This document shows, piece by piece, positions 18,466 to 28,550 of a DNA stretch of 64,000 nucleotides (position 1 is its first letter; each line of letters opens with the position of its first letter). The notes beneath the pieces were generated by a model. It was not told the DNA's origin. It saw nothing but the letters and a program-made list of their open reading frames with translations, and did no database searches. The DNA comes from Lucinisca nassula (Eukaryota > Mollusca > Bivalvia > Lucinida > Lucinidae). Location: the NCBI GenBank assembly GCA_963580285.1, contig CAUZLF010000749.1, positions 124,001 to 188,000 on the forward strand, in the 5' to 3' direction. A program made the position numbers and the translations under genes.

Positions 18466-20290
18466 AATGTGTACACCTTCAGGGGATGCAACTCCTTCAA
18501 AAGTATTTTTGTCACCTATGTCAAAAGGGGTCAACTCTTAAAGGAAAGAGTAGACCCCTTTTTCAGCAAGACTGAGCCTATAGAAAAACAAACAGGAAGT
18601 CCCAAAAGTTGTCACCCTTTGAAAAATGGCGGAAAAAAGTGCCTTGTGTTCCCATTCCCCTTAAAAGGCCCCTTTTTCAGCAAGACTGAGCCTATAGTAG
18701 ACCCCTTTTTCAGCAAGACTGAGCCTATAGAAAAAAGAACAGGAAGTCCCAAAAGTTGTCACCCTTTGAAAAATGGCGGAAAAAAGTGCCTTGTGTTCCC
18801 ATTCCCCTTAAAAGGCCCCTTTTTCAGCAAGACTGAGCCTATAGTAGACCCCTTTTTCAGCAAGACTGAGCCTATAGAAAAACGATCAGGAAGTCCCAAA
18901 AGTTGTCACCCTTTGAAAAATGGCGGAAAAAAGTGCCTTGTGTTCCCATTCCCCTTAAAAGCCCCCTTTTTGCAGCAAGACTGAGCCTATAGTAGACCCC
19001 TTTTTCAGCAAGACTGAGCCTATAGAAAAACGAACAGGAAGTCCCAAAAGTTGTCACCATTTGAAAAATGGCGGAAAAAAGTGCCTTGTGTTCCCATTCC
19101 CCTTAAAAGGCCCCTTTTTCAGCAAGACTGAGCCTATAGTAGACCCCTTTTTCAGCAAGACTGAGCCTATAGAAAAACAAACAGGAAGTCCCAAAAGTTG
19201 TCACCCTTTGAAAAATGGCGGAAAAAAGTGCCTTGTGTTCCCATTCCCCTTAAAAGGCCCCTTTTTCAGCAAGACTGAGCCTATAGTAGACCCCTTTTTC
19301 AGCAAGACTGAGCCTATAGAAAAAAGAACAGGAAGTCCCAAAAGTTGTCACCCTTTGAAAAATGGCGGAAAAAAGTGCCTTGTGTTCCCATTCCCCTTAA
19401 AAGGCCCCTTTTTCAGCAAGACTGAGCCTATAGTAGACCCCTTTTTCAGCAAGACTGAGCCTATAGAAAAACGATCAGGAAGTCCCAAAAGTTGTCACCC
19501 TTTGAAAAATGGCGGAAAAGTGCCTTGTGTTCCCATTCCCCTTAAAAGCCCCCTTTTTGCAGCAAGACTGAGCCTATAGTAGACCCCTTTTTCAGCAAGA
19601 CTGAGCCTATAGAAAAACGAACAGGAAGTCCCAAAAGTTGTCACCATTTGAAAAATGGCGGAAAAAAGTGCCTTGTGTTCCCATTCCCCTTAAAAGGCCC
19701 CTTTTTCAGCAAGACTGAGCCTATAGTAGACCCCTTTTTCAGCAAGACTGAGCCTATAGAAAAACGAACAGGAAGTCCCAAAAGTTGTCACCCTTTGAAA
19801 AATGGCGGAAAAAAGTGCCTTGTGTTCCCATTCCCCTTAAAAGCCCCCTTTTTGCAGCAAGACTGAGCCTATAGTAGACCCCTTTTTCAGCAAGACTGAG
19901 CCTATAGAAAAACGAACAGGAAGTCCCAAAAGTTGTCACCATTTGAAAAATGGCGGAAAAAAGTGCCTTGTGTTCCCATTCCCCTTAAAAGGCCCCTTTT
20001 TCAGCAAGACTGAGCCTATAGTAGACCCCTTTTTCAGCAAGACTGAGCCTATAGAAAAACGAACAGGAAGTCCCAAAAGTTGTCACCCTTTGAAAAATGG
20101 CGGAAAAAAGTGCCTTGTGTTCCCATTCCCCTTAAAAGGCCCCTTTTTCAGCAAGACTGAGCCTATAGTAGACCCCTTTTTCAGCAAGACTGAGCCTATA
20201 GAAAAACGAACAGGAAGTCCCAAAAAGTTGTCACCCTTTGAAAAATGGCAGAAAAAAGTGCCTTGTGTTCCCATTCCCCTTAAAAGGCAG
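18466..20290 (+). repeat. MITE expanded into a 12-unit 147-bp tandem array
   Basis: A degraded left end (GGGGAATGTGTACACCTTCA) is followed by twelve monomers starting GTAGACCCCTTTTTCAGCAA at 18550, 18698, 18844, 18992, 19139, 19286, 19433, 19579, 19726, 19874, 20021 and 20168. A single-copy relative with both TIRs is at 59917-60160. Diagnostic variants repeat in the order 1-2-3-4, 1-2-3-4, forming a four-monomer higher-order unit. The period is a multiple of three, so reading frames stay open across units without implying a protein. Confidence 0.93.
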
Positions 20291-20304
20291 ACCTAATGAT
20301 TATG

Positions 20305-20455
20305 AGTCCGAGCTATTATTTCACATATATTGAGCCTATCATTGATTAGAGGTGGGTGAAAACCAAGTAGCTGGAGAAAAAACACCTGACCTTACACCAG
20401 AACTTGGTGTCTCACATGACCCGAGCCAGGCTCGAACCCAGTGGTGAGAGACCTA
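20305..20455 (-). mobile_element. tRNA-derived SINE family S4, second partial copy
   Basis: Repeats TTGAGCCTATCATTGATTAG through GCCAGGCTCGAACCCAGTGG seen at 18330-18465, so the tandem array is bracketed by two copies of the same SINE fragment. Confidence 0.65.
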
Positions 20456-20497
20456 ATGGGCCCCGTCAAGTGATTTTGGTACTTATTGCCTATGCGA

Positions 20498-20562
20498 GCA
20501 GCGAAGGTTCAGGCGAGCCTGCGCACCCGCGCAGTCTCGCCAGAACCTTCGCTGCTCGCTCA
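20498..20562. repeat. GC-rich hairpin
   Basis: GAGCAGCGAAGGTTC pairs with GAACCTTCGCTGCTC across a GC-rich loop (GCGCACCCGCGC). It lies 170 bp from the SNX13 exon at 20730, on its intron side. No function is evident. Confidence 0.7.
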
Positions 20563-20729
20563 TACAAGCAGTGAATCAAGAGGAACCTTCAGACAGAAAG
20601 CCATGTCCCTGGCCCCTCTGAATGGCTGGGCATGCGCAATTAAAATTTGTCATGACGGAATGCTCGAAGACACAAATTCGCTTGGCGGGGCTCTAATGAT
20701 TATGAGTTCGAGCTCTTCCCCATTATTAC

Positions 20730-20842
20730 CTGGAATACTACCAAGCATCTTAGCTTTACAAACAACCCTTGTTCTCATCTTAGTATTATCATCTCGGGCT
20801 GGTCGGGGCTCAGCTAAAATCCCCTCAGGCCAGAATGAGTCC
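20730..20842 (-). CDS. SNX13: SNX13-like exon (Nexin_C domain, middle)
   Basis: Acceptor TTTTACAG at 20843-20850, donor GTAATAATG just below 20730. The first base completes the Arg codon from exon 25013-25081 and the last base starts the Asp codon finished at 768. It encodes DSFWPEGILAEP, then MRTRVVCKAKMLGSIP, matching the FWP.GILA and MRTRV segments of SNX13. The exon of 113 bp is in phase on both sides. Confidence 0.92.
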
Positions 20843-20881
20843 CTGTAAAAACAAAATGCTGTTAGAATATTTGGTTAAAGC

Positions 20882-21081
20882 TTAACCCTTATCCTGCTGT
20901 TCATGACAACCCCTATCTTTGCAAACAGTGTAGATCCAGATCAGATGGCTTCTAAAGAAGCCATCTGATCAGGATCTAAACTGTTTGACATTCAGTTTAT
21001 GAATTTGTAGGAATAAATTAAATCAAGTAATAGACAAAAATTGGTGTGGTTTAAATGAATATTCAGCAAGATAAGGGTTAA
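20882..21081. mobile_element. TTAA-flanked MITE (piggyBac-like ends)
   Basis: Starts TTAACCCTTATCCTGCTG and ends CAGCAAGATAAGGGTTAA, an inverted pair whose outer TTAA fits the target duplication of the piggyBac superfamily. The core contains the GCAAACAGTGTAGATCC palindrome with a GATGGCTTC/GAAGCCATC stem. It is non-autonomous. Confidence 0.8.
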
Positions 21082-21263
21082 TTTGAGAATAAGAAACATT
21101 GCCTTACTTGAGGCTTTATATCAAGAGCTGTCATCAGATAGTGAAGGTCGCCTGGAAGTGTCGTGGTCATAGGCATAGATGGGGATATTGCAAAATTAAC
21201 CTTTACATATCATCATACCAATTATGAACCAAATCCTTCATATGGTTTTGAAAATATGAGGTC

Positions 21264-21476
21264 TTAACCCTTATCTTGCTCTTCACGACAACCCCTATTT
21301 TTGCAAACAGTGTAGATCCAGATCAGATGGCTTCTGAAGAAGCCATCTGATCAGGATCTACACTGTTTGGCATTCAGTTTATGAATTTGTAGATATAAAT
21401 TACATCAAGTAATTTGATTGATTGATAGGCAGAAATGGGTGTGGCTTAAATGAATATTCAGCAAGATAAGGGTTAA
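21264..21476. mobile_element. TTAA-flanked MITE (piggyBac-like ends), second copy
   Basis: Same structure as 20882-21081: TTAACCCTTATCTTGCTC at the left, CAGCAAGATAAGGGTTAA at the right, and the same core palindrome. The two copies are 180 bp apart. Confidence 0.85.
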
Positions 21477-21752
21477 AAGCTTTACCATAAAAGTCGGTGA
21501 GCTTGACCTTGAGGTCATGGTCATGGGCAAAGGGCATTGCTGAATAAAACTTTCAACCTATATCTATCCTCATAACAAATATGAATCAAATCCATCATAT
21601 GTGTTGGAAGCTCTTAAAAAATTTAACATGAAATTTTCTAAGTCTGTGACCTTGGCCTTGAGGTCATGGGTGGGGAAATTGTTGAATAAAACGTTGGGCC
21701 TATATCTAACATCATATCCAATACAAACAAAATCCATCGTAAGAGTAATAAA

Positions 21753-22436
21753 CAAGAGGACCATGATGGTCCTTGATCACTCACCTGAGGTAAGAGATTT
21801 ACATCCTTAATATTTGAGTTTGACAAGGTAGATGCTACAAGTTTTTTGACGCCATTATCAGAACCATCTTCATAGAGATCAAAGATTGAAGCAAAACAGG
21901 TGGCCTCTAGAGGCCGCACAAGGTTTTCAAGGAATTTGACCTAGTGACCTAGTTTCTGACCTGACATGATGGATATTCGAACTTGACCCAGATATCAAGA
22001 AGACAAACATTCTGGTAAAGTTTCATGAAGATTGAAGTGAAATTTAAGTCTCTAGAGAGAGAACAAGGTTTTCAAGGAACTTGGCCTAGTGACCTAGTTT
22101 TTGACCTGACATGACCCACATTCAAACCTGACCTAGATATCCTCAAGTCTGGTAAACTTTCATGAAGTTTGAAGCAAAACTATTGTCTCTAGAGGGTGAA
22201 CAAGGATTTCAAGGAATTTGACCTAGTGACCTAGTTTTTACCTGATATGACCCATATTCGAACTTGACCCAGATATCATCAAGACAAACATTCTGGTAAA
22301 GTTTCATGAAGATTGAAGCAAAATTGTGGTCTCTAGAGGATGAACAAGGTAAATGTTGACGACGCACGTCGCATGATGAATGATGCCCGACGCACTTACG
22401 ACGGAAAAAGGTGATCACATAAGCTCACCTTGAGCA
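21753..22436 (+). mobile_element. CAAGAGG-type tandem-repeat element next to the assembly gap
   Basis: Left end AA|CAAGAGGACCATGATGGTCC then CACTCACCTGAG. The body has about three 140-bp monomers with TGACCTAGTGACCTAGTTTT and TGGTAAAGTTTCATGAAG. The 3' part has GACGACGCACGTCGCATGAT, then GCTCACCTTGAGCAGAGTG. A further monomer-like stretch (22440-22548) runs into the N gap, so the assembly probably broke in this array. Confidence 0.65.
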
Positions 22437-22548
22437 GAGTGTAAACAAGGTTTTTCTATGATTTGACCTACTGACCTACTTTTTGACCCCACATGACCCA
22501 TATTCAAACTTGACCTAGATATTGTAGAGATGATCATTCTGAGCAAGT

Positions 22549-22748
22549 NNNNNNNNNNNNNNNNNNNNNNNNNNNNNNNNNNNNNNNNNNNNNNNNNNNN
22601 NNNNNNNNNNNNNNNNNNNNNNNNNNNNNNNNNNNNNNNNNNNNNNNNNNNNNNNNNNNNNNNNNNNNNNNNNNNNNNNNNNNNNNNNNNNNNNNNNNNN
22701 NNNNNNNNNNNNNNNNNNNNNNNNNNNNNNNNNNNNNNNNNNNNNNNN
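22549..22748. other. Assembly gap (200 N)
   Basis: Exactly 200 N between tandem-repeat-like flanks; the round number suggests a placeholder, not a measured size. Confidence 0.98.
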
Positions 22749-23235
22749 TGTCATCACTTACCACAACCCTATACCAAATATGAACCAAATCCATCATTTC
22801 GCTTGGAAAATATGAGCTCTTAAAAAAATCTTTAACATAAAATTTTCTAAGTCTGTGGATATCTAACTATCTGTGATTGGTCATATTTGAAAATGAATTT
22901 GCAGGTGTTCATTACGTATACATCCACAACAGTCTTGCTGGATGAAAGCCCTTTCGCCAAATGAAACAAAAAAGCTTATATGCAGAATCAGAATCAGAAT
23001 TGTTACTGGTGATACGTCAAATGACTTCATACACCAGGTGGATTGCATTGGACAGTCTGACTCACATCAGTTTACCTGCGCTGGTGTTCCCATTACCCTT
23101 AAAAGGCAGCCAAGGGCTCAATATCAAGTAATTGTGTTGACATCAGCAGGACTATTCCTTGGATTTTTTTCACACATTCCTAATAATTCACTATTTAACC
23201 CTTTTTGTACAAATGGAAGTTTTTGGGGGGGGGGG

Positions 23236-23455
23236 GGGGGGGGTTTGGTTTGGCACTTTCAAGATTATTTCACTCCTATGGAGCCAATCGTTAATCAGAG
23301 GTGGGCGAAAACCAGAGTACCCGAAGAAAAACCACCTGACCTTCCGTTGCAGAACTTGGCGTCTCACGTGATCCGAGCGAGTCTCGAACCACAGCAGTAA
23401 GAGACCTAATGATCAAGAGCCGGTGCTCTTAACCACTAGGCTACGGAGGCCTGTA
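23236..23455 (-). mobile_element. tRNA-derived SINE family S4, full-length-like
   Basis: On the minus strand it starts GCCTCCGTAGCCTAGTGGTT (box A) and has GGTTCGAGACTCG (box B), followed by AAGGTCAGGTGGTTTTTCTT. A poly-G run (about 23225-23242) lies at its 3' side. The long variable arm suggests a Leu/Ser-type tRNA ancestor, but I cannot be certain. Confidence 0.8.
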
Positions 23456-23456
23456 T

Positions 23457-23669
23457 TAAATGGGAATCTTCCACCTTATATATAGCAGGAGTCCATTTCA
23501 AAATCTTAAGGTGTCAAGTTGTGTTTTCTTCAAAATTCATTTGAAAAATGGCTGAACTTTTTGCAAACAGTGTAGGCCCTGATCAGACGCTGCGACTTGC
23601 GGCATCTGATCTGGGCCTGCACTGTTTGTCAAGTACCCGTTTTGGGGTTTCCAGTACAAAAAGGGTTAA
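23457..23669. mobile_element. MITE with AAATGG...GGGTTAA ends, left end lost
   Basis: Shares GGAATCTTCCACCTTATATA, the GCAAACAGTGTAGGCCCTGA palindrome and the end GTACAAAAAGGGTTAA with 62081-62308. Its left TTAA terminus is replaced by the neighbouring SINE. Confidence 0.7.
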
Positions 23670-23846
23670 AGCTATACAAATATTATGGAAATTTTTATTT
23701 TTTTTTTATATGAGCTGGGCACAGCATTTCCTACAATTTACATGTGCGCCCAGTGAAGAATCAGATCAGCCTGTGCATCAATATAGTATGACCAGAGACT
23801 TCTCTTGCTGCACGAAAGAGCATTAGGCCTTTAGCTATCCTTAGAG

Positions 23847-23915
23847 TGCACAGTGAAGACTCTGATCAGACTGCACTGATGTGCAGGCTGATCTGAGTCT
23901 TCGCTGCGTGCACAT
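23847..23915. repeat. GTGCACAGTGAAGACTCTGA palindrome
   Basis: GTGCACAGTGAAGACTCTGA at 23847 pairs with TCTGAGTCTTCGCTGCGTGC at 23899. A second degraded copy of the left arm (CGCCCAGTGAAGAATCAGAT) lies at 23747. Confidence 0.65.
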
Positions 23916-23991
23916 GTCTTGTAGGTTTTGTCGTGCGCTGACTCATATATGATCTACATATTTTGTTTGTGTATAACACGGTTGGTTCAAC

Positions 23992-24210
23992 TACTGTAAA
24001 AATCCTAAAGATTCGACACCTTGAGGATTTACTGTTATTCTCCTAAAATCCTAACAAATTTGTTTCATGGTCCAGAAAGGAGCCAAAAGCTGCAGATGGA
24101 ATGGCAAACAGTGTAGACCAAGATCAGACTGCTCCTGAAGGAGCAGTCTGAGCTGGGTCTGCACTGTTTGCATAGGCCTGTCTGTCCCAATACTTAGGAT
24201 CATTACGGTA
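23992..24210. mobile_element. MITE with TACYGTAAAAATCC ends
   Basis: Left TACTGTAAAAATCC and right GGATCATTACGGTA are inverted. Shared internal text includes ACCTTGAGGA, ATTCTCCTAAAA and the GCAAACAGTGTAGACC palindrome, as at 31805, 36385 and 63515. Confidence 0.8.
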
Positions 24211-24379
24211 ACATGGTTGTTTAACTAATACAGTATCTGCTTTGGACCCCAGCAGTGTTGTCGAGAGGTCACAATGTTTTAGGCAGTATTTCATTAGTTC
24301 TCTTAACACAAGAAATTAGCCTTGCATGTGAAAGAAGCCTCATACTGAGAGAGGTAGAAAGAGAGGAGAGGTGGGAAGG

Positions 24380-24391
24380 AGAGAGAGAGAG

Positions 24392-24483
<92 letters not shown>

Positions 24484-24576
24484 AAGTCTGAGGAAAGATG
24501 GAGACAAGAGAGAGAGAGAGAGGAGAAAGTCTGAGGGAAGATGGAGACAAGAGAGAGAGAGAGAGAGGAGAGAGAT

Positions 24577-24630
<54 letters not shown>

Positions 24631-24678
24631 AAAAGTGGAGATGTGTGGAGGGAAGGAGAAAGTCTGAGGAGGATGGAG

Positions 24679-24749
<71 letters not shown>

Positions 24750-24797
24750 GAAGAGTGGAGATGGTGTGGAGGGAAGGAGAAAGTCTAAGGGAAGATG

Positions 24798-24858
<61 letters not shown>

Positions 24859-24907
24859 GAGTGGAGATGGTGTGGAGGGAAGGAGAAAGTCTAAGGGAAG
24901 ATGGAGA

Positions 24908-24999
<92 letters not shown>
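24380..24999. repeat. Long GA/CT microsatellite with interspersed 50-bp minisatellite
   Basis: Runs of (GA)n are separated by about five copies of a unit containing GGAGAAAGTCTGAGGAAAGA and TGGAGACAAGAG. On the transcribed minus strand this is a 620-nt CU tract that begins 13 nt after the 5' splice site of exon 25013-25081. Low-complexity reading frames here are not genes. Confidence 0.97.
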
Positions 25000-25000
<1 letters not shown>

Positions 25001-25012
25001 CATCAGCCTTAC

Positions 25013-25081
25013 CTGAAAGCTTTAATATACTCTGCCATCTGTTCAGCAGATGTCATCCAGTCCACATGCTCAACTATTTTT
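25013..25081 (-). CDS. SNX13: SNX13-like exon (Nexin_C domain)
   Basis: Acceptor ATATTTCAG, donor AG|GTAAGGCTG. It encodes KIVEHVDWMTSAEQMAEYIK then AFR with split codons at both ends (1 + 66 + 2 bases), in phase with exons 32504 and 20730. HVDWMTS and EQ are characteristic of the SNX13 C-terminal domain. The donor is followed directly by the CU-rich tract. Confidence 0.93.
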
Positions 25082-25674
25082 CTGAAATATAAAAGAGGTA
25101 ACCGTTTCGAATCATTTTTATTAAAAATATATACATGTCAATACTTACTTTAAGCAATGGAACACACACAACTTTACTGTCCAGAAGCTGTTTTAGAAAA
25201 GTATTCTCATTTTGAAGATTCTCCTGCCCTCTGACAGTTTGTATATTTTATGTGTGTTCCGTATCCCAACAGGCAAACCAATTTAACAAACCTTCAAGAC
25301 ATTTAAATGTGTTTCAACACCATGCATAAAATATTTCCAGAAGAGTTTCTGCCAGTTGAACAGTATTGTTGAAGGGGAATAGATGGGGCATTCATTCCTC
25401 TAAGGGTAACAGACAAATTTATACCGCAACCAGGCATTCTAGTACCCCAATAAAGGGGGTCGAATGACTGCATGCTATAATCGATAGTGACCTATAATAC
25501 CCTCTAATGATCTATAATACGTCTAGTGACCGTTTATAGACCAGGCCTACTTTTCAGGACGTGTAAACAATAACATGCAACCTTTCATACATGGGAAAAC
25601 AACGAAACTGCAAGTTAAAATCTTTGCACTATATATTTGAACAGATATCATAAATTTCAGCTAAATTCTTACCT
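25082..25674. other. Unassigned intron sequence
   Basis: Low-copy-looking intron sequence upstream (minus sense) of the exon. It has no recognised repeat ends. A CTATAATA/CTCTAATGATC-like series at 25480-25530 is too irregular to name. Confidence 0.45.
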
Positions 25675-25900
25675 TCTCCGCCTCCCTGGTTGGTATGGCC
25701 CGTTGGAATAACTGCGCACTGCTTACTGCAGTTGCTTCCCAACCTCGAAAATAATTTCTAAAGCTAAAATAACCTATTTGTTTGCAGATTTTCATGCAGA
25801 ATGTAAAGCGCTGCAAAACTTTTATTCGAGCGCCCATGTTGTTGCCACGTCCTTGTGGCGCGATGACGTCAGAAACTTTGCACTCGTTGACGTCACGTTA
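25675..25900 (-). promoter_or_regulatory. Possible internal promoter and first exon (two CREs, orphan splice donor)
   Basis: Two perfect TGACGTCA octamers (25864-25871 and 25888-25895) lie 24 bp apart in a locally GC-richer stretch. Further along the minus strand, GGAGGCGGAGAAG|GTAAGAAT (about 25676) is a strong 5' splice site without a matching upstream acceptor or coding frame. Together these could be an alternative first exon of a short SNX13 transcript. This is inference only; chance motifs or another unrecognised exon are possible. Confidence 0.3.
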
Positions 25901-26244
25901 TACTACATGTGCACATCATGACACTGAATGTCCTATAACATGCCAGACTGTCTGCTGTCTTTTTTGCTTAAATTTGCTAAATTATTGCGAAACCCATTGA
26001 TTGTTTTGAAATGCGGTATAAACTAAATACATGGTTCGCTAAAGCTCGCCCCTATAAAATTGTCTAAGGCTCACCAATTATATTTTATTATTAAAGACAC
26101 TAACCATGTATTTACTATATACATGAACAGTAGTAGCACAAAAGACTGACAGGGCGCAGCTATCGTTTTGCACCTGCCCTTGGAATATTCTAGTGACAGA
26201 AAGGCTGATTGTGTTCATTCAACTGTAACACAAAGAAACCTATG

Positions 26245-27590
26245 GGGTATATATGGGGTCGGTATAAAACGCAGCTTTTTAGTGCAGCTATATTAAAAAT
26301 ATAGGAAAATGCAGCCAATAAGGAAATCATAGGTAATGCAGCTATTATAGAAAACAGTATAAAATGCAGCCGCATATGCAGCCAATATATAATATATAGT
26401 GTAGTATTCACTTTTCGCTTTTCAGTTAAAAATTATCTTATATCTTCATGCATCTGCTCAAAACATAGATTGTGAGAACCGCCTCAGGGAGGCTGTTTTA
26501 ACCAGTACCCACAATCTATGTTTTTGAGCAGCAATATGAAGACTAATGTACACACCTGAAAACCATTTTTAGCTGTATAAATGTTGGGTTTAATGGGATC
26601 AAAATTAAATTAGGCGTGTTCTTGTTATGTCTTGATGAACCTGGGCCTCTCCATCTTTGTGTTGTTTGAATAAAGATCTCAGATTAAACTGATGCCTAAG
26701 CCCCAGTTTATATAGAGAAAACAGGGGTTTAGTGGAGGGATACATTATTTTTCTTATATCTGGTCTTAGACATATTAGGTTGTGAGTCCTCAATAGAACC
26801 GCCTCAATGAGGCGGTTCTAACGAGCACCACAACCTATGTTTGCAGTAAAAAGAGGTCATTTTGGAGACGTTGCTTCCAATTTGTCCAACATTGAGATGA
26901 AATATGACATCCCAAGCCCTGCCACCCAATGAAACCAATAGGGTTTATAAGCACTGCTTTTCCTGGACAGACTTAGATCCTCTAAGTGGTTTACCAGTTC
27001 TTCGGTTTCATCTCTGCCTGGAAACATCATGCAGCCGATCTATTTCTTCAAGCCCTGCTGGGCGGGGGTCGAGCATAACAGTATATAATTTCAAACAAGA
27101 ATGCTCTCAAACTGGACGTATCTTGGCAATAAGAATACGACATAGAAAAGAAAAAAATAAAGAGAACATAATTATTAACTTCATTTTTAGCTTGTAAATA
27201 CAAAAATGCATAATATGAGAAAACAAATGGAAAACATATGGAAAACAACCTAACAGTTACATTTGAGCAAACACACAAGATTATATCCTGTAAGCGGGTT
27301 GCCAGTACTCGTTTGGGGCCGGTTTCAGCTCTGCATGGATGCATCATGCAGTCCCACCTATCTGTTCAAGCCCCAGTTATATAAATCCAAGTACCAGAAA
27401 CCCCAAAACGGGTATTTGGCAAACAGTGTAGGCCCAGATCAGATGCCTCAGAACAGGCCTCTGATCAAGACCTACACTGTTTGCAAAAAGGAAAGGCCCA
27501 TCACGTTAACAAGTCTGTGAAATATAGACTCCCTCAACCCAACTTTATATAGAGAAAACTGGGGTTTATGGGGGTATACATTATTTGCCT
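26245..27590 (+). repeat. Left arm of a 3.7-kb inverted repeat
   Basis: From about GGTATAAAACGCAGC (26260) to ACATTATTTGCCT (27590) it is repeated inverted at 28551-29930 with few differences, over about 1.35 kb. The arm contains a foldback MITE (about 26440-26640), family-A-like ends, an S1 SINE (26855-27070, minus) and a GCAAACAGTGTAGG palindrome (27420-27486). Reading frames inside are shared by both arms and look non-coding. Confidence 0.92.
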
Positions 27591-27778
27591 CAAAAAAGGC
27601 ACAATGCACATAGACTACGAATTTAATACGAATTTAAATCAATCTTGCCATCAATATTTTATTCACCAATTCCATTGTTAGGACCACCCCGCTAATAAGA
27701 CCACTTTTTAGAAGTCTGGAAAGTGGTCTTAATAGCGGAATTATTATATCTTAGTCTATGTGCATTGTGCCTTTTTTG
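27591..27778. mobile_element. Small TIR element at the arm/spacer junction
   Basis: CAAAAAAGGCACAATGCACA at 27591 is inverted at 27759-27778 (TGTGCATTGTGCCTTTTTTG). An inner inverted pair (TAATAAGACCACTTT / AAAGTGGTCTTAATA) is centred near 27710. Confidence 0.75.
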
Positions 27779-28011
27779 CTTCTTGCTAGAAGGTATTTAG
27801 TAATTCTCTCTTGTCTTTAACTTTCCTGATTCTCATGTTATCTTGCATTTCTATTTTCATTATTAATTATAGGAAATAAAAATCACATTAATGATTACAG
27901 TATGGACGTAATGCTGCTTTATATCATATTCAATTTTTCCAAAATTATCTTCTCAAATATCTGAAGAAAATAGAGCTGCACATTACCAAATTATTAAAAC
28001 TCTCTATTCAG

Positions 28012-28168
28012 TGATCTTGTTAAAACATCACACAGATTAATACAGGTAAACTTCTGTTTTTCACACCTTTAGGGATGTGTGTGAACAGTAGTGATCTTGT
28101 TAAAACATCACACAGATCAGTACAGGTAAACTTCTGTTTTCACACCTTTAGGGATGTGTGTGAACAGT
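28012..28168 (+). repeat. Tandem duplication, two units of about 78 bp
   Basis: AGTGATCTTGTTAAAACATC through GGGATGTGTGTGAACAGTA occurs twice in a row (about 28012 and 28090), with a few substitutions. It lies in the spacer of the large inverted repeat. Confidence 0.85.
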
Positions 28169-28550
28169 ATACTGCTCATAGCCAAGAGGTTTTGGAATGG
28201 TGAAGAATCCAGTATAATTTTATACAATGTAACTGACCAATGCATTGAGAGATACAAATTACCTCAAAATATACATGTATATTTGTATATATTGTATTTA
28301 CGACTTTAACCCATCTGGTACCAAATGGAATCTTCCTTCTTATATATAGCAAGAGTACATTTCAAAATTCAGGCCGTGTGATATACTGCATTTTTCAAAC
28401 TTCAAAAAAGGGTAATTTTTCTGATGAAAATTTGTGATATTTTTCTTATTTATACTCCAATAATAGGTTTTGGGTGCTCGTTAGAACTGCCTCATTGAGG
28501 CGGTTCTAACGTGTACCCACAACCCCGTGTCTTGGAGCAGAAATAAGGCA

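Noticed and set aside
18457..20296. Frames with a repeated 49-residue unit (FFSKTEPI...)
   Set aside because: The 147-bp satellite period is divisible by three, so stop-free frames persist by arithmetic. The source MITE is non-coding.
24269..25016. Long reading frames rich in Arg-Glu or Ser-Leu
   Set aside because: They are translations of the (GA)n/(CT)n microsatellite with no codon or domain signal.
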